DNA from: Paraburkholderia silvatlantica
GTDB lineage: Bacteria; Pseudomonadota; Gammaproteobacteria; Burkholderiales; Burkholderiaceae
Direction of reading: 5' to 3'
Assembly (NCBI RefSeq): GCF_003096715.1
Contig: NZ_QEOL01000001.1
Coordinates: forward strand, 62,001-126,000
Length of the DNA stretch: 64,000 nt
Shown: positions 25,292 to 33,363 of the stretch, in pieces
How positions within the stretch are numbered: the first letter of the stretch is position 1
Layout of the letters: every line of letters begins with the position of its first letter
The notes under the pieces: model-generated
Seen by the model: only the letters and a program-made list of their open reading frames with translations
What the model was told of the DNA's origin: nothing
Databases searched by the model: none
Program-made: the position numbers and the translations under genes

Positions 25292-25933
25292 TCAACCGCG
25301 CCAGGCCGAATGGCGGATCACGCTGCAGAAGTTGCCGGCATGGAAATGCGGGTCCTTGTCGGCGAGCACATCGGCCTTCACGTTGCCGAAGGTGGTGGCG
25401 GGCTTGTGCTTGATGCCGTCATGGAACGTCTGGATGATGTCCTCCTTGAAGTGCTCGCTGCGCGGGTGCGCATGGACCACGGCCTCGCGCTCGGTGTCGC
25501 TGAAGCGGTCGTAGGCAATGCCGAGCACGTCCATTTCCACGCCCGCCGTGACGAGCGCGATCACCGGATGCATGTGCTGCGGGATGCCCGGCGTCGTATG
25601 CAGCGCGATGGCGGTCCAAACGAGATCGATGTCCTGCTGCGAGATGCCGTGGCCGCGCAGGAAATCGCGCGCGGCATTCGCGCCGTCCACTTCGAAACGC
25701 TCGTGCTCGCTGCTGTGCGCGTGCGTGAGGCCCATGTCATGAAACATTGCGCCGGCGTAGAGCAGTTCGCGGTCGAACGTCAGGCCGAGCCGGCGGCCGG
25801 CCAGTGCGCCGAAATAATAGACGCGGCTCGAATGATGGAACAGCAGCGGCGATTCGGTGTCGCGCACGAGTTCGGTGATTTCGCGGGCGAGCTTGCTGTC
25901 GGGGATGGCGACATCGGCGAGGGTCGGGGTCAT
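25292..25933 (-). CDS. HD-domain metal-dependent phosphohydrolase-like protein
   Basis: This is a 213-residue HD-fold protein. Metal-binding residues are visible in LLFHHSSRVYYFG (first His), AGAMFHDMGLTH (HD pair) and a distal TAIALHTTPGI His, with a late Asp-containing helix. Similar proteins are annotated as HD domain proteins or cyanamide hydratase-like, and the true substrate is usually unknown. ACGGAGCCCC precedes the ATG. It is divergent from the histidine kinase at 26268 across a 334-bp region rich in palindromes. Confidence 0.82.
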   Translation of the reverse strand: MTPTLADVAIPDSKLAREITELVRDTESPLLFHHSSRVYYFGALAGRRLGLTFDRELLYAGAMFHDMGLTHAHSSEHERFEVDGANAARDFLRGHGISQQDIDLVWTAIALHTTPGIPQHMHPVIALVTAGVEMDVLGIAYDRFSDTEREAVVHAHPRSEHFKEDIIQTFHDGIKHKPATTFGNVKADVLADKDPHFHAGNFCSVIRHSAWRG

Positions 25934-26267
25934 CTGGGGCTCCGTCTGGGTGAGTGATGCGTTCTATTCTGGGCGCCACCACGGTTGTCCTCAATCGACG
26001 GATACCGTGGTTTTCTGCCAATTCGACCGAAATTGGGCCAGCGGGGATGCGCGGCGCATGACGGCGGCGCGATAGCGGCGAAATTTCGCCGCGGCACGGG
26101 AATAGCGGCGATAATCGGCAAATTCGGTTCGATCGGCACGCATTTCATGCGTCGTGCATCCGGCGGCGAGATCCGGCCCGCGAATCGCACTTTGGGCGCA
26201 CGGGGACGCTGCGGGGAAGGCGCCGCGCCAGCCTGGTTGGTAAGAACAAAAACCCACGCGACAGACT
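25934..26267. promoter_or_regulatory. Divergent intergenic region with palindromes (HD gene / histidine kinase)
   Basis: No gene is supported. The region holds a perfect 18-bp palindrome GCGGCGAAATTTCGCCGC (26075-26092) and a second dyad CCAATT-N7-AATTGG (26018-26036). Both are AT-centred in GC-rich DNA. They are candidates for operator sites controlling the histidine kinase gene, but no binding protein is assigned. Confidence 0.45.
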
Positions 26268-27755
26268 ATGTATTCGATCCTGCCAGCGTTCGTGTCCGCA
26301 TTGTTTCTCGGATTCGGCGTCTACGTGCTCCTGACTGAGGGCTTTACGCGCCTCTCGGTGCCGTTCGCCCTGATGTGCGCGACGACGTTCTTCTGGCAGG
26401 GCACCTGGGCCTTTCTGTTCCAGACGTCCGACCCCGAACTGTCTGCGGTGCTCGTCAAAGTCGGCTACTTCTTCATCCTCTTTCTGCCGACCACGTTCTA
26501 TCACTTCGTGATCGAAGTGAGCGCGCGGCACGGCGAACGCCCGCTCCTCATCGCCTCGTACCTGCTCAGCGTGATGCTCGCGGCACTGCTGCTGTTCAGT
26601 GATGCCGTCGTGGACGGCTACGGCACGTTCTTCTTCGGCAAGTATCCGAATGCGGGCGTGCTGCATCCCGTGCATGTGGCGCAGACCGTGCTGCTCGCGT
26701 GCCGCAGCGCCTGGCTGCTGTATGCCGCGCGCGGCCAGACGCATGCGCACGACCGCCGCAAGCTGCTCGACCTGTGCTTCGTGAGCCTCGGCCTCTACAC
26801 GCTCGCCGCCACCGATTACGCCGTGAACTACGGGCTCGCGTTCTATCCCGTGGGCGCGGTATTCATCGCGATCAGCCTCGGCATTCTCGCGGTCACGATC
26901 GTGCGTTACGGCCTCATGCGCCCGTACCTCATCGCGGCCACGGTGGCGCACGAGGTCGCCACGCCGCTCGCGGCCATCGGCATGCATGCCGAGGAAATCG
27001 GCAACGTGCTGCCCGAACTCATGCGCGGCTACCAGCTGGCCGTGCAGCACCAGTTGTGCGTGGACGGACTCTATCCCGGGCAGTCGGAACGCCTGTCCTC
27101 GCTCGCCACCTCGATACGCCGTCAGGTGGACAGCACGAGCACGGTGGTCGAAATGTCGCTGGCTTCGTTCACGCTCGACCGGCTCGACCGCCGCAGCTTC
27201 GAGACCTACCCGGTGCGCTCCTGTGTGAATGCCGCGCTCGAGCGCTTTCCGTTCCGCACCGGCGAGCGCGACATGGTCGAAGTGGCGCCCATCGACGCGC
27301 GACTGAGCTTCTCGGGTTCCGATTCGCTCGTCGTGTTCGTGCTGTTCAATCTGCTCAAGAACGCGCTTTTCGCGATTCACGCGGAAATGGCCGAAAGAAG
27401 CGACAAGGTGAGCGACTACGTCGGCCACGTGGAGATCAGCGCGACGAGCGAAGCGGGCTTTTGCGTGCTGCGTTTCATCGATAACGGCTGCGGCATTCCC
27501 GCCGACGTCCTGCCGCGCGTGTTCGATCCGTTCTACTCGACCAAGGCGCACGGGCGCGGCGCGGGCATGGGCCTCACGTTCTGCCGCCGCGTGGCCGAGG
27601 CGCTGGGCGGCACGATCGCCTGCGAGTCGGAGCCGCACGTTCACACCACCTTCACGATCCGTCTGCCCGAGCCTGGCACAGGTGCCGACCGCGCACTGCA
27701 CGACGCACCGGCGAAGCCCCGCCGCTTTCCGGCGGGGCAGGATTTCGCGGGCTAG
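26268..27755 (+). CDS. Seven-TM sensor histidine kinase with CqsS/LqsS-like catalytic core
   Basis: This is a membrane histidine kinase of 495 residues. About seven hydrophobic segments (residues 1-215) form a HisKA_7TM-like sensor. RPYLIAATVAHEVATPLAAI carries the phospho-His (about H228). The ATPase half has FSGSDSLVVFVLFNLLKNAL, RFIDNGCGIPADVLPRVF (N and G1 boxes) and GAGMGLTFCRRVAEALGG (G2). The FxGSDxL...FNLLKNA and GLxFCRxV...GGTIxCES blocks are shared, from memory, with CqsS/LqsS/PhcS quorum-sensing kinases. No receiver domain is attached. An LqsR-like regulator lies at 28575. The ligand is unknown. No clear ribosome site precedes the ATG. Confidence 0.87.
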   Translation: MYSILPAFVSALFLGFGVYVLLTEGFTRLSVPFALMCATTFFWQGTWAFLFQTSDPELSAVLVKVGYFFILFLPTTFYHFVIEVSARHGERPLLIASYLLSVMLAALLLFSDAVVDGYGTFFFGKYPNAGVLHPVHVAQTVLLACRSAWLLYAARGQTHAHDRRKLLDLCFVSLGLYTLAATDYAVNYGLAFYPVGAVFIAISLGILAVTIVRYGLMRPYLIAATVAHEVATPLAAIGMHAEEIGNVLPELMRGYQLAVQHQLCVDGLYPGQSERLSSLATSIRRQVDSTSTVVEMSLASFTLDRLDRRSFETYPVRSCVNAALERFPFRTGERDMVEVAPIDARLSFSGSDSLVVFVLFNLLKNALFAIHAEMAERSDKVSDYVGHVEISATSEAGFCVLRFIDNGCGIPADVLPRVFDPFYSTKAHGRGAGMGLTFCRRVAEALGGTIACESEPHVHTTFTIRLPEPGTGADRALHDAPAKPRRFPAGQDFAG

Positions 27756-27779
27756 TTCAGCCAGCCGGGTTCAAGACGT

Positions 27780-28277
27780 TCAGTTCGAACCCGTTGGCAG
27801 GACCAGCTCGTATTCCTTCACGCGCTCGACGATGCCCGGCGGAAAGCGGCGAATGCGCTTGTCGGTGCCGGCAAAGAGAATCTGCTGATACCCGAGCGAA
27901 ACGGGCCGTCCGTCCACGCAAAAGCGGAACACGAGATACGCGGAGCACTGACGCACCTGGAAGGTGTTGAGGTAGCAATCCACGCGCTGGAACGGAAAGG
28001 TTTCCTGCACGTATTCCTGGTGCGCGCGCTTGGTGACGAACACGCCGCCCGAGGCGAGCAGATTGTTGTGAATGCACTCGTGAAACCAGCGTTCGCGGCA
28101 AATGCCTTGCCATTCGAAATAGCGGGCGAAATACGTGTTCATGAACGCGTTCGAGTCCTTCAGGTAAATGTCGATGACGTGATGGAACGTTTTGGTCGGC
28201 GTAGCTTCCATGATTTCGTCGGAGAATCCGGCGGTGCCACGGGACAGGACGGCGGGAATGGATTCGCGTGCGTACAT
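27780..28277 (-). CDS. Hotdog-fold acyl-CoA thioesterase-like protein
   Basis: This protein of about 165 residues is related to 4-hydroxybenzoyl-CoA thioesterase/YbgC-like acyl-CoA hydrolases. It shows the first strand HHVIDIYLKDSN, then NTYFARYFEWQGICRERWF (the long hotdog helix, with an Asp/Asn catalytic region before it) and FRFCVDGRPVSLGYQQILFAG on the last strands. The ATG at 28277 follows TGGAGTC; a second ATG lies 22 codons later. It sits between the sensor kinase (convergent) and the response regulator (divergent). A role in making or clearing an acyl signal is an attractive inference only. Confidence 0.75.
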   Translation of the reverse strand: MYARESIPAVLSRGTAGFSDEIMEATPTKTFHHVIDIYLKDSNAFMNTYFARYFEWQGICRERWFHECIHNNLLASGGVFVTKRAHQEYVQETFPFQRVDCYLNTFQVRQCSAYLVFRFCVDGRPVSLGYQQILFAGTDKRIRRFPPGIVERVKEYELVLPTGSN

Positions 28278-28574
28278 CAGAATGACTCCAGATAAGGACT
28301 GCAGGCGGCAGCCGCGCGTGCCTCCGGAGAAAAGGAGGCATGCATCATTCTCTTCGTGTTCCTCTTCGTCCAATACCGTGCTCCCCACATACGCAAAGCG
28401 CTTCATGCTCGCTGGGTGCGATAACGTTTGCGCGTGCTCCATTGACCGCGCACCTGCGGCTTCGGGTTGCTGTGTCCAGGCGAGACGCCGCATAATCGAC
28501 ATATTTTCCTCGCGGTGCAGCTCCCGGTGTCGAGTGCGCCGCATGAGGCGCAGTGTGCTTAACCGAGATCCAGC
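28278..28574. promoter_or_regulatory. Divergent region between thioesterase and response-regulator genes
   Basis: No gene is supported in these 297 bp. A dyad TGCGCC-GCATGA-GGCGCA (28535-28552) lies 23 bp before the response-regulator ATG and could be an operator or leader hairpin. Promoters for both flanking genes must lie here. Confidence 0.35.
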
Positions 28575-29558
28575 ATGAGTTCCATCGTCAGACAGCCGGT
28601 GTACCACCCCGTCTCCGTCGTTTTTCTGGACGACAGCCCCGACTTCCTCTATGCGCTGCGCGGCCTCTTTCCAGGCGCGGGCACGGACCGCTGCTTCACG
28701 AGCGCGAGCCAGGCGCTGGCCTTCGTCGCTTCGCACGAGGCGCGGCAGAGTGCGCGCAATCCCGCAGCGGGCGCCGCATGGTCGGAGTTCGAGAAGCGCG
28801 GCGGCAACGCACTGGGCGAGGACGTGATGACCGACGCGGCGCGCTTTGGCGATATCGCCGTGCTCGTCGTGGACTACGAAATGCCGGAGATGACCGGCCT
28901 CGAATTCCTGGCCGCCGCGAAGGACGTTGCGTGCACGCGCATCCTGCTCACGGCCACGGCCGACGAATCGCGCGCGGTGGAGGCGTTCAACGCGGGGCTG
29001 ATCGACTTCTACGTGAAGAAGTCCGATCCCGCCATGACCCGCAAGCTGCGCGGCGCGATCGAAGACGCCAGGCGCAAGTTCTGCGCGCGGCGCGGCCATA
29101 TCGGCGTGCATGGCGTGGGCGCGATTTACGCGAACCGGCGCATCGCCGAGGTGCTGCACGAAGTCGCGCAGCGCGAGCGCATCGTCGAGTACTACTGGCG
29201 CCCCGAGCAAAATGCGGTGCTCACTTTCGACGCCGAAGGCAACGCCGGTGTGTTTCTCGCATGGGACAGCCACGACTGGGCGGCACAATGCGATGTCGTG
29301 ACCGACGAGGGCGGCCCCGAAGCGTTGCGCAAGGAAATGGCGGCGCGCCGCGTCATGCCGGTTTACTGGCCGAACGAGGCGTATCGGCCCGGCATGTCGC
29401 GCGTGGCGTTCGCCACGCCGCAGCCGGCGCCGGGACTCGACGATACCTATACGAGCTGGACTCGTATCGGCGATCCGGGTCTTGCGCCCGGGTTGATCAC
29501 GTTTGCCGCCTGGCGGGCTCAGCAAGGCGCGCCCGGTGAGGGCGGGCGCCTTGCGTGA
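28575..29558 (+). CDS. LqsR-like response regulator with non-HTH output domain
   Basis: This is a 327-residue response regulator. The receiver spans about residues 12-165: acidic pocket FLDD, phospho-Asp about D100 in VLVVDYEMPEMTGLEF, ILLTATADES, and AFNAGLIDFYVKKSD in place of the usual KP loop. An unusual insert of about 40 residues lies between the first acidic pair and the phospho-Asp strand. The C-terminal ~160 residues (VAQRERIVEYYWRPEQ, LTFDAEGNAGVFLAWDS) form no known DNA-binding domain and match, from memory, the output domain of Legionella LqsR-type regulators. It probably pairs with the kinase at 26268. Confidence 0.8.
   Translation: MSSIVRQPVYHPVSVVFLDDSPDFLYALRGLFPGAGTDRCFTSASQALAFVASHEARQSARNPAAGAAWSEFEKRGGNALGEDVMTDAARFGDIAVLVVDYEMPEMTGLEFLAAAKDVACTRILLTATADESRAVEAFNAGLIDFYVKKSDPAMTRKLRGAIEDARRKFCARRGHIGVHGVGAIYANRRIAEVLHEVAQRERIVEYYWRPEQNAVLTFDAEGNAGVFLAWDSHDWAAQCDVVTDEGGPEALRKEMAARRVMPVYWPNEAYRPGMSRVAFATPQPAPGLDDTYTSWTRIGDPGLAPGLITFAAWRAQQGAPGEGGRLA
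29522..29554. terminator. Bidirectional terminator-like hairpin (response regulator / chemoreceptor)
   Basis: GCAAGGCGC (29522-29530) pairs with GCGCCTTGC (29546-29554), and GCCC/GGGC extends the stem inside. It overlaps the last codons of the response-regulator gene and lies between convergent genes. There is no long U-tract. Confidence 0.5.
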
Positions 29559-29576
29559 TCACATCCCAACCGGCAT

Positions 29577-31358
29577 TTAGAACGTTTCCCAGTCTGCGGT
29601 TTCGTTGGACGCGGCGGCCACGGGGCTGGCCAATGCCGCCTTTGCGGGTGCCGCGGGTGCGGCGTTCGCGGCCTTGCGGGCCGGCGTGCTTTGCGTGGCC
29701 TTCGCGGGCGAGGGGGCAGGGCGCGTGAGCGGTGTGACCGGGCGCACGGCACGCGCGCGTTGAGCGGGCGCTGCCACCGCAGACGTAACCGTCGGCTCGG
29801 CCTGCGCTCCGACCCGGAACACCGTCACGACATCGCGCAAGCCATTCGACTGCGCCGCCATCGACTGCGCCGCGGCCGAAGCTTCCTCCACGAGCGCCGC
29901 GTTCTGCTGCGTCACTTCGTCCATCTGCGCGACGGCGCGGTTCACCTGCTCGATGCCGGTATGCTGTTCCTCGGAAGCCGCTGCGATTTCGCCCATCAGG
30001 TCGGCCACGCGGCGCGCCGAAACCACCACCTCGTCGATGGTCTTGCCCGCTTCATCGACGAGCCTCGTGCCTTCCGACACCTGTGCCACCGACTGCCCGA
30101 TCAGGTCCTTGATCTCCTTGGCGGCCGTCGCGCTGCGCTGCGCGAGGCTGCGCACTTCGCCCGCCACGACGGCGAAGCCACGGCCCTGGTCGCCGGCGCG
30201 CGCCGCTTCCACGGCCGCGTTGAGCGCGAGGATGTTGGTCTGGAAAGCGATGCCGTCGATCACGCCGATGATCTGCTCCACGCGCTGCGAGCTGCTCGAA
30301 ATCTCGTTCATCGTTTCGACCACGCGGCGCACGACTTCGCCGCCGCGCGCGGCGACTTCCGATGCGTTCACCGCGAGCGTATTGCCCTGGCGCGCGTTGT
30401 CCGTATTGTGCTTGACCGTGGTCGTGAGCTCTTCGATGCTGGCGGCCGTTTCCTCGAGCGAGGCGGCTTGCTCTTCGGTACGCGAGGAAAGGTCCAGGTT
30501 GCCCGCCGCGATTTCCTTGGCGCCAGTCGTGATCGATTCAGCCGAAGTCTGGATGCGCTGCACGGTTTCGACCAGTTGGCGCTGCATCTGCTGCATCGAG
30601 TGGAGCAGGCTGCGCTGGTCGCCGGGCGCGAGATTCACGTGGGCGGTGAGATCGCCTTCGGCGATGCGCTGGCAGATCTGCGAGGCGTATTCCGGCTCGC
30701 CACCGAGGCTGCGCAGGATCGTGCGGATGAGCCACGTGAGGCCGAGCGTCACGGCTGCGCCGATCAATGTCACGAGTATGAGGTTGCGAATCAGCGCGTT
30801 GCGGAAGGCGTCGTCGATGTCGTCGGTATAGATGCCGGTGAAGAGGTGCCAGTCCCAGCCTGGTACGAGGGCGGAATACGTGATCTTTTCGACCGGCGCG
30901 CTCTTGCCGGGCTTTGGCCACCAGTAGCTGCTGTAGCCGTTGCCGCCCGTGGACGAGCTTTTGACGATCTCGAGCGCCACGTGGGTGCCGCGCGGGTCCG
31001 TCAAATTCGCCTGGCTCTTGCCTTCCATCTCCGGCTTGGGCGGCACGAGCAGCGCCAGGGCGTTGCTGTCGTAAATGCCGAAGTAGCCGCTCTGGTCGTC
31101 GCCGTAGCGCGTGCCGCGCAGCGTGGCGATGGCGAGGCGCTTCGCGTCGTCGGCGCTCATGTGGCCGGCGGCCGCTTCCTTCTGGTAGTACGAGACCACG
31201 CCCAATGCGGTTTGCGTCTCCTGCTCGACGAGGGCCTTGCGGTCCGCCACCATGCCCGAGCGCGTCATGAAGGCGTTCGCCAACACCAGCACGACGAGCG
31301 AGATCCACAGCAGCCCGACGATGCTCCAGGCCTTCTGATTCAACGTTGTTCGCTTCAC
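29577..31358 (-). CDS. Methyl-accepting chemotaxis protein with Cache sensor and WETF tail
   Basis: This is an inner-membrane chemoreceptor of about 593 residues. TM1 (about 10-30) is followed by a single-Cache periplasmic domain (SGYFGIYDSNALALLVPPKPE, VPGWDWHLFTGIYTDDID), TM2 (about 195-215), HAMP (about 216-270) and the signalling domain with the hairpin tip [21 protein letters not shown] Pro/Ala-rich linker ends in DWETF, a CheR/CheB tether pentapeptide. The start was placed at a GTG (31358) because GGAG lies ten bases upstream and no ATG fits. The ligand is unknown; Cache receptors often bind small organic acids or amino acids. Confidence 0.92.
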   Translation of the reverse strand: MKRTTLNQKAWSIVGLLWISLVVLVLANAFMTRSGMVADRKALVEQETQTALGVVSYYQKEAAAGHMSADDAKRLAIATLRGTRYGDDQSGYFGIYDSNALALLVPPKPEMEGKSQANLTDPRGTHVALEIVKSSSTGGNGYSSYWWPKPGKSAPVEKITYSALVPGWDWHLFTGIYTDDIDDAFRNALIRNLILVTLIGAAVTLGLTWLIRTILRSLGGEPEYASQICQRIAEGDLTAHVNLAPGDQRSLLHSMQQMQRQLVETVQRIQTSAESITTGAKEIAAGNLDLSSRTEEQAASLEETAASIEELTTTVKHNTDNARQGNTLAVNASEVAARGGEVVRRVVETMNEISSSSQRVEQIIGVIDGIAFQTNILALNAAVEAARAGDQGRGFAVVAGEVRSLAQRSATAAKEIKDLIGQSVAQVSEGTRLVDEAGKTIDEVVVSARRVADLMGEIAAASEEQHTGIEQVNRAVAQMDEVTQQNAALVEEASAAAQSMAAQSNGLRDVVTVFRVGAQAEPTVTSAVAAPAQRARAVRPVTPLTRPAPSPAKATQSTPARKAANAAPAAPAKAALASPVAAASNETADWETF

Positions 31359-31875
31359 GTTCGTTTTTCTCCAGCCATCTTCGATCTGTTTTTCGCGGCG
31401 GCGCACAGCTGCAGCGCCATCGTGTTTAACGGATGATTGGAGCGGAACCTTAAGCTTGCTTATCGGTTCTTTGCGCCGGGTGCGGTTTCTTACGCTGATT
31501 CTTTCGTTATCCTTTCGCCCTCGGCGGCGCCGTTCAAGGAGACGCCCGCGATTTCGATCGTCGCTCAGGATCTGCAAACCGGTGACCAGTGGGATATCTA
31601 CCAGCAAAGCCCGAGCGGCTTTCGCATTCGCTTTCATAACTCGGGCGATGCGCCCATCACAAAGACCGCCGGCTGGATCGCTCGCGGCTACGGTTCGAGC
31701 ATCTGGTGGGCACGCAGCGGCGCATCGCGATGCAGAAGCACTTCGTGGCGGGGCTCACGTTCGGCGCGACCAAGGGTTGAACGATCGATGAAAGGCGGGG
31801 CGATTTGACTTCGGCGCGGCGCTACGGTCCAATTTCGGCAGACTCGACGCGCGCAACTCCCGCAAGGAACGCCCC
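31359..31875. other. Region between the chemoreceptor and PNPOx-like genes
   Basis: These 517 bp contain only the phage tail-tip-like remnant at 31437-31808 (conserved part 31533-31694) and the chemoreceptor promoter region. A TTATCGGT string at 31460-31467 could be the -10 of a flagellar promoter on the minus strand, but no matching -35 is at the right distance. Confidence 0.4.
31437..31808 (+). pseudogene. Fragment resembling the C-terminus of a phage tail-tip (host-specificity J) protein
   Basis: The open frame starts with TTG and runs 123 codons. Residues about 33-86 (FKETPAISIVAQDLQTGD, then GFRIRFHNSGDAPITKT and AGWIARGYG) follow, from memory, the C-terminal repeat of phage J-type tail proteins (TPAI...TGD...GF-x-V-x-F-x-N...A-x-GYG). 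Upstream and downstream residues are not family-like, and no ribosome site or other phage gene is nearby. It is most likely a small prophage remnant next to the chemoreceptor gene. It could instead be a short expressed protein. Confidence 0.45.
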
Positions 31876-32391
31876 ATGCAGCAAAACGAACCGGCCCCGC
31901 AGGCGATGCAGCCCGCGATGTGGCCCAAACCCGTCACGCAACTGCCCGCCGCGCTCGTGCGCGAATTCGACGGCGAGCACCTCGAAGCGCGCCTTGCCGA
32001 TGCGGTTCGCCTTTCGACCGTCGGCGAGGACGGCTGGCCGCACGGCGCCCAGCTGAGCGCGGGTGAGATCCTGGCCGTGAACGCCACCACGCTGCTCATC
32101 GCGATCTGGCCGCAGTCCGGCACCACAGCCAACCTCATGCGCGACGGCCGCCTCACGCTCTCGCTCGTGCACGACGGCGCGCTGCTGGAGATTCGCGCGC
32201 GCTCGCACGCCGTGGCGCAGCGGCAAACGGCACTCGCACTGAGCGTATTTCGTGTGGAAATCGAATCCGTCACCGAGCATCGCGCGAAGTATGCCGAGGT
32301 GCTGAGCGGCGTGACGTTCCGGCTCTACGAGAGCGCGCAGGTGCTGGCGCGCTGGCGCGAGCAGATCGCGATGCTGCGTACCTTCGCCTGA
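31876..32391 (+). CDS. Pyridoxamine 5'-phosphate oxidase-like (split-barrel FMN) protein
   Basis: This is a 171-residue protein of the PNPOx-like split-barrel fold. RLSTVGEDGWPHGAQLSAGE is the typical first strand pair that contacts flavin, followed by TTLLIAIWPQSGTTANLMRDGRLTL. The N-terminal 20 residues are Gln/Pro-rich. Most such proteins bind FMN, F420 or haem with unknown substrates. True PdxH residues are not evident, so a role in B6 synthesis is unlikely. A GGAAC site lies upstream of the ATG. It is followed 142 bp later by the FRG gene. Confidence 0.78.
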   Translation: MQQNEPAPQAMQPAMWPKPVTQLPAALVREFDGEHLEARLADAVRLSTVGEDGWPHGAQLSAGEILAVNATTLLIAIWPQSGTTANLMRDGRLTLSLVHDGALLEIRARSHAVAQRQTALALSVFRVEIESVTEHRAKYAEVLSGVTFRLYESAQVLARWREQIAMLRTFA

Positions 32392-32483
32392 GTTTGCACG
32401 CGGTGCGTGGCGGAACCTTCGCGATGTTGTCATTGTCGATGTGCTAGCGTGCCCGGCGGGGGCGCGCGCTTCGCGCGACCGAG

Positions 32484-32520
32484 CGCAACGCAAAGGCAAA
32501 CGCAAACGCAACGCAAACGC
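32484..32520 (+). repeat. Short direct repeat (AACGCA units) upstream of the FRG gene
   Basis: Five to six imperfect tandem copies of (A)ACGCA, spaced 5-6 bp apart, end 14 bp before the FRG-gene ATG. Such a tract could slip during replication and alter ribosome-site spacing. No function is shown. Confidence 0.55.
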
Positions 32521-32533
32521 TACCGGAACCACG

Positions 32534-33337
32534 ATGCAGACCACGGTACTCACAGACTGGCAACAGTTCATGGCGCTGACGACGCAGCTCGACGGCTGGG
32601 CGTTTCGCGGCCAACAGAACGCGCAGTGGCACCTCGAAAGCTCGCTCACGCGGTACATGCGCGACTACGTGGGCGACCGGCTGCAATGGCGCCAACGTGA
32701 GGAGCGCGCCATTCGCGTGTTTCGCCGCAAGGCGCATAACTTTCTCGCGCATCCGGACCTGCTCAAGGACGACCTGCGCTGTCTCGCGCTCATGCAGCAC
32801 CACGGCGCGCCCACGCGGCTGCTCGATTTCACCAAGAGCCCGTTCGTCGCTGCCTTTTTCGCGCTCGAACGCGCAATCGGCGACGCGGCCGTCTACGCGC
32901 TGAACACGCCCGCGCTCTGGAACAGCCGCGCGCTGCCCAAGGCCAATCCCACCCTCACGCGCGACGTCATCGACCCGCGCGCGCACGACAACTTCGAACG
33001 CTACTTCTTTAGCAACACGAACGAAATTCTCTGGTCGGGCGAGCCCACGGAGATGGACGACAGGCTCGTCGCGCAGTCGGGCACGTTTGTCGTGCCGGGC
33101 GTGATCGACAAGCCGTTGCAGGCCATTCTGGAAGGCTACGAGAGCCACGAGGAACTGCTGCACAAGATCGTGCTGCCCGAGCGCATCCGCATGGACGCGA
33201 TGAAGTGGCTCTACCGCATGAACATCACGAATGCGTCGCTGTTTCCGGGGCTCGACGGGCTCGCGCGATCCATTGCAGTGGAGCTGGAAATCGTGTGGTC
33301 GGGCATGGTGGTGCCGGTTGCGGGCTCGCCGAACTGA
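32534..33337 (+). CDS. FRG-domain protein
   Basis: This is a 267-residue protein named for its FRG motif. It shows GWAFRGQQNAQWHLESSLTR, then LALMQHHGAPTRLLDFTKSP and FVAAFFALE, the three conserved blocks of the FRG family. The C-terminal third (QSGTFVVPGVIDKPLQ, LYRMNITNASLFPGLDGLA) is also typical. The molecular activity is not established; FRG genes occur in mobile and defence-associated contexts in many genomes. Here it stands alone between housekeeping-like genes, 14 bp after a short tandem repeat. The ATG was chosen at MQTTVLTDW; the upstream extension in the same frame is repeat-encoded. Confidence 0.8.
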   Translation: MQTTVLTDWQQFMALTTQLDGWAFRGQQNAQWHLESSLTRYMRDYVGDRLQWRQREERAIRVFRRKAHNFLAHPDLLKDDLRCLALMQHHGAPTRLLDFTKSPFVAAFFALERAIGDAAVYALNTPALWNSRALPKANPTLTRDVIDPRAHDNFERYFFSNTNEILWSGEPTEMDDRLVAQSGTFVVPGVIDKPLQAILEGYESHEELLHKIVLPERIRMDAMKWLYRMNITNASLFPGLDGLARSIAVELEIVWSGMVVPVAGSPN

Positions 33338-33363
33338 ACAGGCCCGGCCCCCAGCGGCCACAT

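Noticed and set aside
27716..27738. Hairpin GCCCCGCC-N7-GGCGGGGC at the end of the histidine kinase gene as a terminator
   Set aside because: It lies inside the coding sequence before the stop codon and has no U-tract. It may aid termination, but I could not support it.
31460..31467. TTATCGGT as the -10 of a flagellar promoter for the 29577-31358 chemoreceptor
   Set aside because: The -10 matches well on the minus strand, but no -35 resembling TAAAGTTT lies 11 bp away.
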